Assembly: GCA_013396915.1 (NCBI GenBank)
Contig: VWZL01001366.1
Location: 620,001-684,000 of the forward strand
Source: Stercorarius parasiticus
Lineage: Eukaryota > Chordata > Aves > Charadriiformes > Stercorariidae
Direction of reading: 5' to 3'
DNA length: 64,000 nucleotides
Part shown: positions 62,801 to 64,000 of the stretch, in pieces
Position numbering within the stretch: the stretch's first letter is position 1
Layout of the letters: each line of letters begins with the position of its first letter
The notes under the pieces: generated by a model
The model's database searches: none
Seen by the model: the letters and a program-made list of their open reading frames with translations, nothing else
Told to the model about the DNA's origin: nothing
Position numbers and translations under genes: made by a program

Positions 62801-63714
62801 AGCGATCTTATGGTTTGAAATATATCACACTGGAAATAAGACCAGTCATTTAATTTGACCTTTGTGACATTTGAATAGTTTCCAGATGACTTCCAGACGA
62901 CAACAGTGCCTCTTTGGAAGTAACTCTTGCCTGATTAAGGGAATCAAGTTATTAAAAAGAAAAAATTATCTCCAAGTGCATAAATATTATCATTCAGGTC
63001 AGTGGTGTTCCAGTATGAGCCAATGTCCCTTATCGAATATTATGTTGATAGTACTGCCATCTGTTAAACTTAAAAGCTTTCAAACTGAAAGAGAAGGAAT
63101 ATTCTATTAGCGAATAATTTCTACTAGTGTACCACCTGCACTTCTGCTTGCGGGGCCTGACAAAAAATCACCTTTGATATCAGATGTCTCTCTAGAGTCT
63201 TGTTTGGTGGTGCTAAAGAGTCGGCAGTTCCTGTGGAATCTACTCGCTTCCCTGCCAGGGCACCTCTCACTCTGAGGGTGAAGAAAGGGAAAGCACCCAA
63301 TTCTCTCTGTGCTCTTGGGAAAGCAATATGGTGAAAGAGTGGATGAAAAGTGGTAGTGGGAGCTATGAAGTTTGATCATGTCAACTGTGAAGTCATGCAC
63401 AATCACCACAGATCTTGTCAGAGTGAGGATATTGTGTTCTCTTATCAACAGTGACTTAATGCTTCTGTGCATGCAAAAAACCACTCTTGCCCAGAGGCAG
63501 ACAATTCTTCGAACGTGAACCATCTCACATCTGAAGTCCTGAAGATGGATCTTGCATTTATAATTGACCAGATACAATTCCAGACCATGAGCTCCCCCTG
63601 AGCAACCAGGAATCTGAGAGCAAAATCCTTTCAAGACCTGTAGTCCTTGCTAGTGTTATGGTCACTAATATTGTTAGGAATGCTTAATGTTATTGATGAG
63701 CTTTGCTGTTAGTG

Positions 63715-63820
63715 ACAGCAGGGACCTGAACCTTGAGCCTTACAGTGACAAGGTTGAATTCCCCACTCTGCCACAGACCTCTACGAACTACTGTTAAATC
63801 ACTGTTTCGGTGCCTCAGGT
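63715..63820 (+). repeat. MIR-type SINE relic
   Basis: GGTTGAATTCCCCACTCTGC, then CACAGACCTCTACGAACTA, TTAAATCAC and CGGTGCCTCAG match in order the MIR core of tetrapods (GGTTCAATTCCCRGCTCTGC, CACAGACT..., AAGTCACTT..., TGCCTCAG). Spacing is close to that of the SINE. The upstream AGCAGGGACCTGAACC fits the tRNA-related part. It is an old, diverged copy with no tail visible. Confidence 0.55.
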
Positions 63821-64000
63821 GCTAAGTTATGTGGTAGTTTTCCTGTTTCTCGAGCATTTTGCAAGGATACATGCACTGGAGTCAGTGAGAAAGTCAGGTA
63901 TTTGTAATGTTAAAGTGAAATATGGCTTGCTGCTGTTCAAAGGAAAAAAGACAGGCAGCAAATTATGTCTGAAAAGTCCTTAATGCATAAATTAATTGAG

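Larger units (their letters stand above)
56501..63714. other. Noncoding DNA, no gene seen
   Basis: No supported gene. It contains a TCACCCTATAG direct repeat spaced 60 bp apart (56512 and 56572) around CCTTATATAAAAGG (56547-56560), candidate conserved noncoding stretches at 57300-57400 and 59440-59760, a (TTA)n tract at 59595-59608 and an A-rich stretch at 59824-59853. The 175-codon minus-strand frame at 63107-63634 is the longest in the window, but it has no recognisable domain and no splice or poly(A) context that supports it. Confidence 0.5.

Noticed and set aside
1..64000. tRNA genes, CRISPR arrays, bacterial-type operons
   Set aside because: No TTCGAATC-type T-arm with matching acceptor stem, no regularly spaced repeats, and no ribosome binding site plus ORF organisation were found.

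Overview
This window is vertebrate nuclear DNA, almost certainly avian. The case for a bird rests on three recognisable repeats: a CR1 LINE 3' end of the standard avian type (48463-48666, minus strand, two copies of the ATTCTGTG tail), and two LTRs of the avian ERVL-like kind (12754-13389 plus; 47660-48432 minus). The second LTR is complete and flanked by a perfect 5-bp target-site duplication. The sequence is A+T-rich by eye, has few interspersed repeats for its length, and shows no operons, ribosome binding sites or dense ORFs, so it is not microbial or organellar. One 26-base run of N (29650-29675) is an assembly gap next to a poly-T tract.

I found no protein-coding gene, tRNA or rRNA that I can support. 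The longest open frames (175, 172, 148, 133, 129 and 128 codons) resemble no family I recognise. They often overlap frames on the other strand and sit in compositionally skewed DNA, as expected by chance in 64 kb. The window therefore reads as a gene desert or the interior of a very large intron, and the sequence alone cannot decide which.

Layout: 1-12.7 kb is plain A+T-rich DNA with one purine-rich block (about 2.95-3.70 kb) and a short ancient palindromic repeat fragment (8.8 kb). At 12.75-13.39 kb lies the plus-strand LTR. 13.4-29.6 kb is unique-looking DNA with two alternating purine-pyrimidine tracts (16469-16505 and 21686-21721), a 32-bp near-perfect palindrome (20834-20865) and an enhancer-like cluster of homeodomain and octamer motifs (25.3-25.5 kb). 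29.7-47.6 kb is unique-looking DNA with an old palindromic element at 42.05-42.14 kb and an AT-hook/homeodomain-like cluster at 42.5 kb. 47.66-48.68 kb is the only repeat cluster: the solo LTR, then 25 bp later the CR1 fragment, then a 16-bp palindrome at the CR1 truncation point. 48.7-64 kb is again unique-looking, with candidate conserved noncoding stretches (57.3 and 59.4-59.8 kb) and a MIR-type SINE relic near the end (63.7-63.8 kb).

I did not find an undescribed biological system. The best-supported observations are the solo LTR with its 5-bp duplication and its close neighbour CR1. The most speculative ones worth a database check are three short frames with membrane-segment character and the TAATTA/octamer clusters.
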